24,218 nucleotides of DNA from the NCBI GenBank assembly GCA_048772705.1, contig JBLWGC010000018.1:1-24218 (forward strand), read 5' to 3'. The notes below the pieces were generated by a model, which saw only the letters and a program-made list of their open reading frames with translations, was not told where the DNA came from and searched no databases. Positions 1 through 6,190 of this stretch are shown here, in pieces. Source of the stretch: Leidyana gryllorum EB-2025a (lineage: Eukaryota; Apicomplexa). A program made the translations under genes and the position numbers. Numbering within the stretch: the stretch's first letter is position 1; the number at the start of each line of letters is the position of its first letter.

Positions 1-14
1 TGAAAGTTGCGAGC

Positions 15-87
15 TACAGCCACCGAGGATCGAACTCGGGACCTTCTGCGTGTTAAGCAGACGTCGTGACCACTAGACCATGGCTGC
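15..87 (-). tRNA. tRNA-Val (AAC)
   Basis: The gene folds into a full cloverleaf of 73 nt. The acceptor GCAGCCA pairs with TGGCTGT (G1:T72 wobble) and the discriminator is A. Anticodon stem TCTGC/GCAGA closes loop TTAACAC, giving AAC (reads GTT and, if A34 is inosine, GTC). The T-loop TTCGATC is intact. It opens the Val-Gln block that recurs at 9645-9915, where the Val copy carries CAC. Confidence 0.93.
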
Positions 88-150
88 AGCGAAGGTCCCG
101 CAGACCACGAGAAGTGGCGAGGCTTCACGGAAAAGTGAAGACCAGTTTCG

Positions 151-222
151 AGGTCGCGCCGGGAATCGAAGCTAGGTCGGGAGATTTAGATTCTCCAGTG
201 CTAACCACTACACCACGTAACC
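151..222 (-). pseudogene. tRNA-Gln body with amber-reading anticodon CTA, decayed T arm
   Basis: It aligns along its length with the sound tRNA-Gln (CTG) at 9781-9852. The anticodon stem GGAGA/TCTCC is perfect but the loop is ATCTAAA, so positions 34-36 read CTA, which pairs with the stop codon TAG. The T stem has lost two pairs (51:63 and 53:61) and the acceptor has one mismatch (A5:C68). A suppressor anticodon on a Gln body is notable, but the T-arm damage argues that it is dead. Confidence 0.8.
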
Positions 223-347
223 GATTCAGTCCTTCCCGAAAAAGAGTTGGTAGAGCCATCCGGACTAGCGCTCCTCAACTGGACACATGCAGCACGCGTC
301 TCTCTACTGACCCGCGACTCTCTACTGACCTTTGAAATATTGTAATC

Positions 348-410
348 GGCTCTTGTGTCTTAGTCGGCAGAGTGTGTGTTTGTAAAATACAAACTCGGAA
401 ATCCGGGCTC
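348..410 (+). pseudogene. tRNA-Asn remnant
   Basis: The D-arm motif TCGGCAGAG and the flank CAGAGGC line up with the sound tRNA-Asn at 19417-19489 and its 3' flank. The anticodon loop and T arm are scrambled, so no cloverleaf forms. Identification rests on collinearity with that copy only. Confidence 0.5.
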
Positions 411-518
411 AGAGGCAACCTTCACACATACTGCGATGCCCAGGTCTGTCCAAGGGCTACAAGGCACAATTATCTCAGCTCGGGAAATAAATAGCGGCAG
501 GTGAAGCCGTACGAAGTT

Positions 519-591
519 TGGACGACCTGGGCATCGATCCCAGTACCTCTCGCATGCTAAGCGAGCGCTCTACCATTTGAGCTAGTCGCCC
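519..591 (-). tRNA. tRNA-Ala (AGC)
   Basis: Acceptor GGGCGAC pairs with GTCGTCC (one G:T wobble) and the discriminator is A. The anticodon stem GCTCGC/GCGAG closes loop TTAGCAT with anticodon AGC. The T-loop is of the ATCGATG type that is usual in eukaryotic tRNA-Ala. It has no detected break and is the best AGC gene in the window; other sound Ala copies carry CGC or TGC. Confidence 0.95.
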
Positions 592-678
592 GTTGTGCAG
601 ATTCCGTCGATTTTTTTGTTCTCAACATCGTATGACCACTCTCTCGACTGTACTCAGCGGGTTGCTCGACCGACAGCC

Positions 679-750
679 GGCTGTTTGGCCTAGTGGTATG
701 ATTCTTCCTTCGGGTGGAAGAAGTCCTGGGTTCGATTCCCAGAACAGCCC
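679..750 (+). tRNA. tRNA-Pro (CGG)
   Basis: Acceptor GGCTGTT pairs perfectly with AACAGCC and the discriminator is C. The stem CTTCC/GGAAG closes loop TTCGGGT, anticodon CGG. T arm CTGGG/CCCAG with loop TTCGATT is intact. It differs at few places from the Pro (CGG) gene at 1136-1207. Confidence 0.95.
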
Positions 751-831
751 CGTTGGTTGTCGGTTGACCCGACGCTCTATCTCATCCCAAGATGGTACGG
801 CTCTCGTCCAAAGCTGCAGCTCAGGAAGTTG

Positions 832-903
832 TCCACTGTAGTCTAAGTGGCTAGGTTATGCGGCTCTCACCCGTACATCCGGGTTCAAGACCCGGCAGTG
901 GAA
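832..903 (+). tRNA. tRNA-Glu (CTC)
   Basis: Acceptor TCCACTG/CAGTGGA is perfect with discriminator A. The anticodon stem TGCGG/CCGTA has a G:T pair and the loop CTCTCAC gives CTC. The variable loop is one base shorter than in the other Glu genes (72 rather than 73 nt), which is the only blemish. A Thr gene follows 68 bases downstream on the same strand, as in the other Glu-Thr blocks. Confidence 0.88.
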
Positions 904-971
904 GCTACTCGAGCAAAGTGCCTCAGTAATCCCCGTCAATAGTGACTGATTCTTGATCTTCGGCCTGGATT

Positions 972-1043
972 GCCTTCTTAGCTTAGGGGCAGAGCATTCG
1001 CTTAGTAAGCGAAAGGTCGCCGGTTCGATTCCGGCAGAAGGCT
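972..1043 (+). tRNA. tRNA-Thr (AGT)
   Basis: Acceptor GCCTTCT pairs perfectly with AGAAGGC, discriminator T. Stem TTCGC/GCGAA holds loop TTAGTAA, anticodon AGT. T arm GCCGG/CCGGC with TTCGATT is perfect. It is part of the Glu-Thr-remnant-Pro order that recurs at 8073-8483 and 16386-16813. Confidence 0.95.
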
Positions 1044-1069
1044 CGACTGCATCGACTAGGCACCTGCAA

Positions 1070-1125
1070 GCGGTAAGTCTCTTAGCCACGAAGCCGCAGG
1101 TTTGGAACCTGCCGGTACCTGAGGC
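1070..1125 (+). pseudogene. tRNA-like remnant, Asn-derived, 5' part missing
   Basis: The T-arm-like segment GCAGG/CCTGC with loop TTTGGAA and the downstream GAGGCACC match the longer copies at 16664-16736 and 18800-18878. The D arm is absent here. Similarity to the tRNA-Asn T arm suggests origin from Asn, but the anticodon cannot be read. Confidence 0.5.
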
Positions 1126-1135
1126 ACCCACAGGG

Positions 1136-1207
1136 GGCTGTTTGGTCTAGTGGTATGATTCTTCCTTCGGGTGGAAGAAGTCCTGGGTTCGACTCCCAGA
1201 ACAGCCC
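1136..1207 (+). tRNA. tRNA-Pro (CGG)
   Basis: All stems pair: acceptor GGCTGTT/AACAGCC, anticodon CTTCC/GGAAG with loop TTCGGGT, T arm CTGGG/CCCAG with loop TTCGACT. Discriminator C. The inverted counterpart near the His-Arg block at 10918-10989 carries AGG instead, so the isoacceptor differs between block copies. Confidence 0.95.
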
Positions 1208-1321
1208 GTCTGATAGTTGTTGACGCAACAAGGCACTCGGCCCATCCCGAGACAATGTCCCTGACAGCTAAGACAGGATCTGAGTTGTTGACTCAACAGG
1301 CTACAACCCGACCATTCGCCC

Positions 1322-1394
1322 AGACGCTACTGGGACTCGAACCCAAAATCCCCGGTTCCGTAGACCGATGCCATATCCATTAGGCCATAGCGCC
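1322..1394 (-). tRNA. tRNA-Arg (ACG)
   Basis: Acceptor GGCGCTA/TAGCGTC has one G:T wobble, discriminator T. Stem TCGGT/ACCGG closes loop CTACGGA with anticodon ACG. The outer T-stem pair is weakened to T:G. Arg ACG is followed by the His-type unit at 1518 as in the copies at 13286 and, inverted, 20565-20830 and 10551-10816. Confidence 0.92.
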
Positions 1395-1517
1395 GACTAA
1401 CGGAGCCGTCAAATGGAAGTGTGTAGCGATCGAGAGAGGACATGGGCAGCTACGCCCGATCGTGGGTTTGGACAGGCTTAACCTACATCTCCCATTCGAG
1501 ACATCGGTGGACATACT

Positions 1518-1587
1518 ATCCAAGCCAGGATTCGGGCCTGGGTATGCACGGCCACAACTTGCTGTTGTAAGCACCAGACGACCCGGA
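1518..1587 (-). tRNA. divergent tRNA-His-like gene (GTG)
   Basis: The loop TTGTGGC and its 3' neighbour match tRNA-His, giving anticodon GTG. The acceptor TCCGGGT pairs with GCTTGGA only with several G:T wobbles, the anticodon stem GCAAG/CGTGC has one mismatch, and the T-loop is CCCGAAT rather than TTCGAAT. Four copies exist (also 10551, 13463, 20565) with the same oddities. Whether this is an altered working His gene or a propagated pseudogene cannot be settled here. Confidence 0.65.
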
Positions 1588-1664
1588 CGATCTTCAAGTG
1601 AGGCTGGTGGGTACCAAAGCCACTTAAGATGTCGGGCTATCGGGTTTTTTGTCCTTGCATTCCT

Positions 1665-1737
1665 GCCGCCCTAGCTCAGTCGGTAGAGCGCAAGACTCTT
1701 AATCTTGCAGTCGCGGGTTCGAGCCCCGCGGGCGGTG
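1665..1737 (+). tRNA. tRNA-Lys (CTT)
   Basis: Acceptor GCCGCCC/GGGCGGT (G1:T72), discriminator G. Stem CAAGA/TCTTG with loop CTCTTAA gives CTT. T arm GCGGG/CCCGC with TTCGAGC is perfect. A T6 run lies 15 bases upstream of the gene. The copy at 13610-13682 sits at constant offset 11945. Confidence 0.95.
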
Positions 1738-1797
1738 TGCATCTGTTTCGCTGGGAGTAAGAATGGAACTGTTGCCTACAAGCACACTCAGCTGGAT

Positions 1798-1870
1798 TTC
1801 CACTGCCGGGACGTGAACCCGGATCGTGCGGGTGAGAGCCGCATATCCTAGCCACTTAGACTACAGTGGA
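1798..1870 (-). tRNA. tRNA-Glu (CTC)
   Basis: Acceptor, D, anticodon (TGCGG/CCGCA, loop CTCTCAC) and T stems all pair. The T-loop is TTCACGT instead of TTCAAGT, so the near-universal A58 is C, which should weaken the B box and the T-D loop contact. The other Glu genes keep A58. Confidence 0.85.
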
Positions 1871-1956
1871 CGAGTCACAACAGTTGCACTGACGAATGAG
1901 GCGCCAGAGAACTGTGAGTCGGTCTCAGATTGGAAGTTCACCTAGGTTTGGCGGGT

Positions 1957-2006
1957 GGGCGGCTATCTCAAGTGGTAGAGCGGTGACTTGGCAGGCGAGA
2001 GGTCAG
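1957..2006 (+). pseudogene. tRNA-Ala remnant, 3' half missing
   Basis: The A-box motif and anticodon-arm region (GTAGAGCGGTGACTTGG) match tRNA-Ala (TGC), but no T arm or 3' acceptor follows. The same truncated unit is repeated at 13902-13951 and 22636-22683, so it was already broken before the block was duplicated. The copy at 13902 reads TTTGCAC in the loop, hence TGC. Confidence 0.65.
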
Positions 2007-2088
2007 TTTAGACACCTATCAATGCCGCAGGACAGGCTGAACATGGGGGCATTTGGTCACTCCTCGCGGCATGCCGAATTCGACCGTT

Positions 2089-2170
2089 GGCAACTTGCCC
2101 GAGTGGTTAAGGGGGTAGACTTGAAATCTACTGGGTCTGGCCCGCGCTGGTTCGAATCCAGCAGCTGTCG
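2089..2170 (+). tRNA. tRNA-Ser (TGA)
   Basis: This class II tRNA of 82 nt has a long variable arm. Stem GTAGA/TCTAC closes loop CTTGAAA, anticodon TGA. The T arm GCTGG/CCAGC with TTCGAAT is perfect. The acceptor GGCAACT/AGCTGTC has one A:C mismatch at 5:68 that the sister at 22766 lacks. Confidence 0.88.
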
Positions 2171-2252
2171 TTCGATGTGATTGGAGGGGCAGACAACAAC
2201 TCAAGCCTGAAACCCCAGAATAGTGCCTGAATCAACCATCTGCCATCTTCTC

Positions 2253-2322
2253 TGCATCTGTGGGAATCGAACCTGGGTCGTCTAGGCGGCAACGACACAG
2301 TCTACCACTAAACCACAAATGC
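2253..2322 (-). pseudogene. decayed tRNA-Gly (GCC)
   Basis: It aligns with tRNA-Gly at 22930-23000 and 15707-15777 but is one base shorter in the T stem, which reads CCAGG/CCCAC, and its anticodon stem has two mismatches. The loop TTGCCGC keeps GCC. It occupies the Gly slot of the Ser-Gly-Val-Asp-Leu block. Confidence 0.7.
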
Positions 2323-2462
2323 GTGACACCTCCATTCCTGAATACAGAACGAAGGGTCTTAACTACTCCAGGCTGTCCAACTTAGGCCGGTACATATGAA
2401 CCAGGCTCATCGGATACGCGTTTCCAGAGACACACGCCCCTTCGGCAGTCCGGAAGCTCCGT

Positions 2463-2532
2463 GCAGCCATCTAGCGGTCACGACGTCTGCTTAAAACGCA
2501 AAAGGTGCGGAGTTCAATCCTCGGTGGCTGTA
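2463..2532 (+). pseudogene. tRNA-Val body with anticodon AAA (Phe), decayed
   Basis: The acceptor GCAGCCA/TGGCTGT is that of the local Val genes. The loop is TTAAAAC where the sisters have TTAACAC, so the anticodon is AAA, which would read Phe codons. One anticodon-stem pair (28:42) and one T-stem pair (50:64) are lost, and the D loop has the three-base deletion shared with 7340 and 23143. Probably not functional. Confidence 0.75.
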
Positions 2533-2584
2533 ACACACATCGTTCAGGCAAGCATCACGGAATCTAGAGCGGAAGACGATCTAT

Positions 2585-2656
2585 CTCCGAGACCGGGAAT
2601 CGAACCCGGGTCTTCCGCGTGACAGGCGGAAATACTAACCACTATACTATCTCGGA
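2585..2656 (-). tRNA. tRNA-Asp (GTC)
   Basis: Acceptor TCCGAGA/TCTCGGA is perfect, discriminator G. Stem TCCGC/GCGGA closes loop CTGTCAC with anticodon GTC, and T arm CCGGG/CCCGG with TTCGATT is perfect. This is one of the cleanest members of the most numerous family here. Confidence 0.96.
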
Positions 2657-2750
2657 CGCTCCGAACACACCGGCCTGAAACCCCAAAAGTCCTCCCTTCT
2701 CGAGACTTCACGGACAGAAAGCGTGTAAAGTGGCGAGCCAAGGGCACTCC

Positions 2751-2823
2751 GGCAAGATGGCCGAGTGGTCCAAGGCGAAGGCCGCAGTCCGAAAGGGCGT
2801 GGGTTCGAATCCCACTCTTGTCA
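2751..2823 (+). pseudogene. tRNA-Leu lacking the anticodon
   Basis: Acceptor GGCAAGA/TCTTGTC, D arm and T arm match tRNA-Leu (CAG) at 23433-23512. Bases covering the 5' anticodon stem and the anticodon itself are missing (73 instead of 80 nt), so it cannot decode. Confidence 0.85.
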
Positions 2824-2889
2824 ACTGTTGTATTGTATTGAGTCGTCCCTCTCTTCACCTATAGACAGGTCGTTCGAGCTACATACGGC

Positions 2890-2960
2890 TGCACCTGCCG
2901 GGACTCGAAGCCGGGTTACGACCTTGGAAGGGTCGCATCTTATCCTTAGACCACAAGTGC
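2890..2960 (-). tRNA. tRNA-Gly (TCC)
   Basis: Acceptor GCACTTG/CAGGTGC pairs with wobbles, discriminator A. Stem CGACC/GGTCG closes loop CTTCCAA, anticodon TCC. The T stem CCGGC/CCCGG has lost the closing 53:61 pair, which the copies at 12959 and 23583 retain, so activity may be reduced. Confidence 0.83.
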
Positions 2961-3028
2961 AATTGCGAAAAATCTGCAGCACCCCGAGAGACTCGGGCAA
3001 TTTCTACTTCCAGCTGTCTGCAACCTAC

Positions 3029-3082
3029 GGGGATCGAATCGAGCACTTTCACGGACGAAGGAAACTGATACCACTAGCACTT
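3029..3082 (-). pseudogene. decayed tRNA-Pro
   Basis: The segment CTAGTGGTATCAG and the region before a GATTCGATCCCCG T-arm remnant align with tRNA-Pro. The acceptor 3' half is missing, and the loop no longer reads a Pro anticodon. A better preserved copy with the AACAGCC acceptor end lies at 13106-13166. Confidence 0.55.
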
Positions 3083-3166
3083 CAACTCGACATGCGGGGC
3101 AGCGGCTCCCATGCAGCTAGCAAGCTTGCCTCGGTCGAAACAGAACGTCTTCCGAGTGAGAGGCTA

Positions 3167-3239
3167 TGATGCGGATGGGACTCAAACCCACAACTCCCGG
3201 TTCCGAAGACCGATGCCCTATCCATCAGGCCACCGCACC
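3167..3239 (-). tRNA. tRNA-Arg (TCG)
   Basis: Acceptor GGTGCGG pairs with CCGCATC (one wobble), discriminator A. Stem TCGGT/ACCGG holds loop CTTCGGA, anticodon TCG. T arm GTGGG/CCCAT with TTTGAGT: position 56 is T instead of the usual C... the loop is therefore TTTGAGT. It is the only TCG gene in the window; only its last dozen bases survive in the duplicate block at 13254. Confidence 0.88.
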
Positions 3240-3337
3240 ATGGATAGGCTTCGGTCATCTCGATACTGGTTGGGTGAAAGAGGAGACACCTTGGGCAGCC
3301 GGTTCTGTCCCACTCAAAAGTCGGATGCGTCCCGAAT

Positions 3338-3410
3338 GCGGTTGTGGAGCAATGGATAGCGCGTTGCCCTCCTAAGGCAAAGGTTGAGGGTTCGAGTCCC
3401 TCTAGCCGTT
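3338..3410 (+). tRNA. tRNA-Arg (CCT)
   Basis: Stem TTGCC/GGCAA closes loop CTCCTAA, anticodon CCT (reads AGG). T arm GAGGG/CCCTC with TTCGAGT is perfect. The acceptor GCGGTTG/TAGCCGT relies on three G:T pairs. Single copy in the window. Confidence 0.9.
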
Positions 3411-3526
3411 TCCTGCGTGCCTTCGTTTGTGCAAAGTGGAGCACAAACAGGTGGAAGTGATCCATGCAGTTGGGAGATTGGTCATACCATGTAAAAAAGA
3501 AATGGATGTACTGGGGTTTGCTAAAT

Positions 3527-3600
3527 GGGCGACTAGCTCAAATGGTAGCTCGCTACGCTTAGCGTGCGAGAGATACTGGGATCGATGCCCAGGTCGTCCA
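3527..3600 (+). tRNA. tRNA-Ala (AGC), slightly decayed
   Basis: Acceptor GGGCGAC/GTCGTCC and the T arm are sound, discriminator A. The D-arm to anticodon region carries an extra base, and the stem reads TACGC/GCGAG with one A:A mismatch around loop TTAGCGT, anticodon AGC. It precedes a Gly remnant and tRNA-Asn, the order also seen at 17230 and 19917. Confidence 0.7.
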
Positions 3601-3613
3601 AAGTACGTACGGC

Positions 3614-3663
3614 TGCACGTGCCGGGATCTCACCATCTTTGAAGGGTCGCAGACCACAATTGC
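3614..3663 (-). pseudogene. shortened tRNA-Gly (TCC) remnant
   Basis: Both acceptor halves (GCAATTG and CACGTGC) are present, but the D arm is nearly gone and the anticodon loop reads CTTCAAAG rather than CTTCCAA. The same remnant type lies next to Ala at 17316 and 20003 and inverted at 4169. Confidence 0.7.
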
Positions 3664-3707
3664 CAATGCGAGAGCAGCGCAGTCAGTGTCTAGCGTGCCT
3701 CTGAAAG

Positions 3708-3780
3708 CGCTCCTGGCAGGTTCCGAGCCTGCGACTTTGCGGTTAACAGCCACACCCTCTGCTGCCTGAGCTACAAGACC
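3708..3780 (-). tRNA. tRNA-Asn (GTT), mildly decayed
   Basis: Stem TGTGG/CCGCA closes loop CTGTTAA, anticodon GTT. The acceptor GGTCTTG/CAGGAGC has a G2:G71 clash and the T-loop is CTCGGAA instead of TTCGAAA. The copies at 14527, 17418 and 20105 lack these changes. Confidence 0.72.
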
Positions 3781-3875
3781 CCTTACAATGTTTCAGAGGT
3801 GAGTAGAGAGACCCTCCTCTTCCTACAACAGTTCGCACGGGGTGCCCGAGGGAAGGTGTAATCAGTTACAGTCTC

Positions 3876-3957
3876 GGCGAGGTGGCCGAGCGGTTAAGGC
3901 GGCGGCCTGCTGAGCCGTTGGGTTTTACCGGCGTGAATTCGAATCTCACCCTTGTCG
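3876..3957 (+). tRNA. tRNA-Ser (GCT)
   Basis: Class II, 82 nt. Acceptor GGCGAGG/CCTTGTC pairs fully with wobbles, discriminator G. Stem GCGGC/GCCGT closes loop CTGCTGA, anticodon GCT, with G at 37 where the sisters have A. The T-stem closing pair 53:61 is A:C. Confidence 0.83.
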
Positions 3958-4168
3958 GTAGCATTCGCGGAGAGCGCAATTGCTTCAATGATTGAAGTGA
4001 GCTTTCTGTCCGACTCAAATCCAACGCTCTACGCTGGGCGCTATATACAGGAGCCAATTAAATTTTCCAGACGTCAGTAGAGAGACCCGTGTTGCGTGTG
4101 TCCAGTTGAGGAAGCGCTAGTCCGGCTTCAGAGGCACCCTAGACATTGACTGCGGTGCTCTCCCAATG

Positions 4169-4229
4169 GCACTTGTGGTTCGCGACCCTTCAAAGATGAC
4201 AACGATGGGTTTGAATCCGGCCACGTGCA
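4169..4229 (+). pseudogene. shortened tRNA-Gly (TCC) remnant
   Basis: Acceptor halves GCACTTG and CACGTGC flank a reduced interior with CCCTTCAAAG in place of the anticodon arm and a GGTTTGAATCC T-arm remnant. This is the inverted counterpart of 3614-3663 and keeps more of the T arm than the other copies. Confidence 0.68.
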
Positions 4230-4242
4230 GCCGTACGTACTT

Positions 4243-4281
4243 TGGACGACCTGGGCATCGATCCCAGTACCTCCGCGCATC
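4243..4281 (-). pseudogene. tRNA-Ala 3' half
   Basis: The 3' acceptor GTCGTCC, T arm with GGGATCGATGCCC and part of the anticodon stem match tRNA-Ala. The sequence leaves the Ala alignment at about 4281 and has no D arm or 5' acceptor, so this is a block joint inside a tRNA. Confidence 0.75.
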
Positions 4282-4329
4282 GTGGGGGCATGCTGGGATG
4301 AAGTCGCAGGTTGTCCTGACTACAACGCC

Positions 4330-4409
4330 TGACAAGAGTGGGATTCGAACCCACGCCCTTTCGGACTGCGGCCTGAACACAGCACCTTGGACCACTCGGC
4401 CATCTTGCC
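4330..4409 (-). tRNA. tRNA-Leu (CAG)
   Basis: 80 nt with a short class II variable arm. Acceptor GGCAAGA/TCTTGTC, discriminator A. Stem CTGTG/CGCAG closes loop TTCAGGC, anticodon CAG. T arm GTGGG/CCCAC with TTCGAAT is perfect. Confidence 0.93.
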
Positions 4410-4503
4410 GAAATGTTGTTGGCTCGCCGCCCCACGCGTTTTCTATCCGTAGAATCTCAAAATGGAAGAACGTCTGGGGTTGGAGGCCGGCGTATCCAGA
4501 GCG

Positions 4504-4558
4504 TCCGAGATAGTATAGCTATCACGCGGAAGATCAGGGTCGATTCCCGGTCTCGGAG
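4504..4558 (+). pseudogene. tRNA-Asp with internal deletion
   Basis: Acceptor TCCGAGA/TCTCGGA is still perfect, but about 17 bases covering the end of the D arm and the 5' anticodon stem are missing (55 instead of 72 nt). A T5 run starts ten bases after the end, one of the few terminator-like runs in the window. Confidence 0.85.
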
Positions 4559-4611
4559 CACAGTTCGTTTTTCCGCTTCAGATTTCGTGGTGCTCAGATA
4601 AAGTTGCGAGC

Positions 4612-4684
4612 TACAGCCACCGAGGATCGAACTCGGGACCTTCTGCGTGTGAAGCAGACGTCGTTACCACTAGACCATGGCTGC
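4612..4684 (-). tRNA. tRNA-Val (CAC)
   Basis: Acceptor GCAGCCA/TGGCTGT, discriminator A. Stem TCTGC/GCAGA with loop TTCACAC gives CAC. T arm CCGAG/CTCGG with TTCGATC is intact. It differs from the AAC gene at 15-87 mainly at position 34. Confidence 0.94.
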
Positions 4685-4778
4685 GCGGAGCTTTCGGACT
4701 GTGAAAGGGGCGTGTGTCTCCGGAAACAGGTATCTGATGAGGGGCGAAAACCACGGAATGCTATCAGGTCTGCACAGC

Positions 4779-4793
4779 GGGCGACTAGCTCAA
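4779..4793 (+). pseudogene. tRNA-Ala 5' fragment at a block joint
   Basis: The first 15 bases (GGGCGACTAGCTCAA) equal the start of the Ala genes, then the sequence switches abruptly to the flank of tRNA-Gly. It marks a rearrangement point inside an Ala D arm. Confidence 0.75.
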
Positions 4794-4804
4794 CAAGATA
4801 TTAT

Positions 4805-4875
4805 GCATCTGTGGTCTAGTGGTAGAATGTCTCGTTGCCATCGAGATGACCCGGGTTCGATTCCCGGCAGATGCA
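4805..4875 (+). tRNA. tRNA-Gly (GCC)
   Basis: Acceptor GCATCTG/CAGATGC perfect, discriminator A. Stem TCTCG/CGAGA closes loop TTGCCAT, anticodon GCC. T arm CCGGG/CCCGG with TTCGATT is perfect. A TTTT run lies about 15 bases downstream, a plausible polymerase III terminator also found after the sister at 23972. Confidence 0.96.
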
Positions 4876-4951
4876 GAAGACACAGTTGGTTTTCCCACCA
4901 TTCCAGGGATTCACGCTTGAGTTGGTGTCTGACACCTCCGATCACATCGCA

Positions 4952-5034
4952 CGACAACTGCTGGATCTGCACCAGCCCGGCCCAGGCCCTGTAGAGATCA
5001 AATCTTCTCCCCTTCCCCACTCGGGCAAGTTGGC
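4952..5034 (-). pseudogene. decayed tRNA-Ser (TGA)
   Basis: The outline of a class II Ser tRNA is clear, with the anticodon loop TTTGATC giving TGA. The T-loop is TGCAGAT, losing the invariant T55, the acceptor has a mismatch at 2:71 and the variable arm and D arm are altered. Likely dead. Confidence 0.7.
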
Positions 5035-5131
5035 AACTGTCGAACTTAGTAACAGATACCATCCGTATTCGTCGTAGAATGTTGGGGCTTCTTCGGGTCG
5101 AGGGCAACTCTGTATCACAGATCCACTCCCT

Positions 5132-5205
5132 TGGTCACGTCCGGGCTCGAACCGGGGACCTTGAGCTTATTAGGCTCACGCTCTAACCGACTGAGCTACG
5201 CGACC
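5132..5205 (-). tRNA. tRNA-Ile (AAT)
   Basis: 74 nt. Acceptor GGTCGCG/CGTGACC with one wobble, discriminator A. Stem TGAGC/GCTCA closes loop CTAATAA, anticodon AAT. The T stem has one outer C:A mismatch (49:65); the loop TTCGAGC is intact. It is the only good Ile gene; the copy at 15249 is decayed. Confidence 0.9.
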
Positions 5206-5324
5206 GCCTCCGACGACAGATGGCACCGATTCACTTACTTGATGCCTCTGCGTCGCCACTGCAATCCTTAGCATGTACTGCTGGTGTTTTGAGCCCAGCC
5301 GCCTACTCCGATGATCGCAGCACA

Positions 5325-5406
5325 CGACAACTGCTGGATTTGAACCAGCGCGGGCCAGGCCCAGTAGATTTCTAGTCTACCCCCTAAACCACTCGGGCAA
5401 GTTGCC
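5325..5406 (-). tRNA. tRNA-Ser (AGA)
   Basis: Acceptor GGCAACT/AGTTGTC, discriminator G. Stem GTAGA/TCTAC closes loop CTAGAAA, anticodon AGA. Long variable arm and perfect T arm GCTGG/CCAGC with TTCAAAT. It heads the Ser-Lys remnant-Glu block repeated at 7687 (offset 2362) and 10201. Confidence 0.95.
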
Positions 5407-5477
5407 GCTGTCGAACTTGGCATTTTGCGGCCAGTGGCTTCACATACGATTCAGCGAGCTTTACTAGGACTGCTCGC

Positions 5478-5540
5478 GCCGCCCGAACCCGCGGTTCTCA
5501 CTTCAAAAGTCTTGCGCTCTACTGACGGAGTTGGGGCGGC
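5478..5540 (-). pseudogene. tRNA-Lys (TTT) remnant with intact acceptor
   Basis: Acceptor GCCGCCC/GGGCGGC pairs perfectly in a 63-nt unit. The 3' anticodon stem is replaced and the T arm has lost its 3' half. The loop region CTTTTGA still shows TTT. Equal-length copies lie at 7840 and 10354, and a related one at 15409, so the defect predates duplication. Confidence 0.75.
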
Positions 5541-5710
5541 AAGGAAGCTCGCCCCGTACCCGAGGAAGGCCCCAGATTCCACGATCAATACAAATGGAAT
5601 TGGTTACTAAGTCCGAATCTGTATCAGAGATCCACTCACTTGATCACGCCGACATACCATGTTTTCCAAGACGGTACGGCTCTCGGCCGAAGCCCCAACT
5701 CAACCACTCG

Positions 5711-5781
5711 TCCACTGTAGTCTAAGTGGCTAGGATATGCGGCCTCACCCGCAAGCTCCAGGCTCAAGTCCGGCAGTGGAA
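5711..5781 (+). pseudogene. decayed tRNA-Glu
   Basis: Acceptor TCCACTG/CAGTGGA and D arm are perfect. The anticodon loop is one base short (CCTCAC between TGCGG and CCGCA), the variable region is altered and the T stem CCAGG/CCGGC is broken. The sister at 8073 in the duplicate block is intact. Confidence 0.78.
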
Positions 5782-5869
5782 GTCAGTGGTTGAGGTCAGT
5801 GGAATACTCGAGCAAAGTGCCCAGCAATCTCCGTCAATAGTGTCTGATTCGTGATCTTCGGCCTGCATG

Positions 5870-5941
5870 GCCTTCTTAGCTTCGAGGCAGAGCATTCGCT
5901 TAGTAAGCGAAAGGTCGCCGGTTCAATTCCGGCAGGAGGCT
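5870..5941 (+). tRNA. tRNA-Thr (AGT)
   Basis: Acceptor GCCTTCT/AGGAGGC with one wobble, discriminator T. Stem TTCGC/GCGAA with loop TTAGTAA gives AGT. T arm GCCGG/CCGGC with TTCAATT is sound. The D loop differs slightly from other Thr copies. Confidence 0.93.
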
Positions 5942-5970
5942 TCAGTCAGGAGCCCAAACATGGTTGCGAT

Positions 5971-6023
5971 CTCCGCCCGCATTTTCGGACAGCGGCTTGC
6001 AGACAGCACTCGACCATCTCGCC
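5971..6023 (-). pseudogene. tRNA-Leu 5' part, decayed
   Basis: It starts GGCGAGATGG like the Leu genes and keeps the GTCCGAAAA variable-arm region, but the D arm is shortened, the loop reads TGCAAGC and the T arm is absent. Copies lie at 7086 and 8745. Confidence 0.65.
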
Positions 6024-6118
6024 GAAGTGTTGTTGGCTCGCCGTTCCACCCGTTTCCCGTCCGTGTAATCTCAAAATGCGAGGACTTCTGGGGTTGGAGG
6101 CCGGCGTGTTTACTAGCG

Positions 6119-6190
6119 TCCGAGATAGTATAGTGGTCAGTATTTCCGCCTGTCACGCTGAAAACCCGGGTTCGATTCCCGGTCTCGGAG
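6119..6190 (+). tRNA. tRNA-Asp (GTC)
   Basis: Acceptor and T arm are perfect. Loop CTGTCAC gives GTC; the stem TCCGC/GCTGA has one C:T mismatch at 29:41. A T6 run begins about 26 bases downstream. Confidence 0.86.

Larger units (their letters stand above)
15..285 (+). repeat. block Val-Gln
   Basis: Direct copy at 9645-9915 with constant offset 9630. Here Val is sound and Gln is damaged; in the other copy Val is damaged and Gln is sound. Confidence 0.85.
1322..2170 (+). repeat. block Arg-His-Lys-Glu-Ala remnant-Ser
   Basis: Direct copy at 13286-14113 (offset 11945 from His through the Ala remnant) and inverted partial copy at 20295-20830 (Glu, Lys, His, Arg). A further inverted His-Arg part is at 10551-10816. 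Confidence 0.88.
1798..2990 (+). repeat. block Glu-Ala remnant-Ser-Gly-Val-Asp-Leu-Gly
   Basis: Direct copy at about 22477-23690 with offsets drifting from 20677 to 20693; partial direct copy at 15543-16100; inverted copy of the Ser-Gly-Val-Asp part at 7216-7768. Confidence 0.88.
5325..5785 (+). repeat. direct repeat block Ser-Lys remnant-Glu, three copies
   Basis: Second copy at about 7687-8147 (constant offset 2362 for Ser, Lys remnant and Glu), third, shorter copy at about 10201-10535 (offset 4876), which ends before Glu. Confidence 0.88.

Noticed and set aside
611-617. T7 run as a terminator
   Set aside because: The gene to its left (Ala, 519-591) is on the minus strand, so the run lies upstream of it; no plus-strand gene ends shortly before it.
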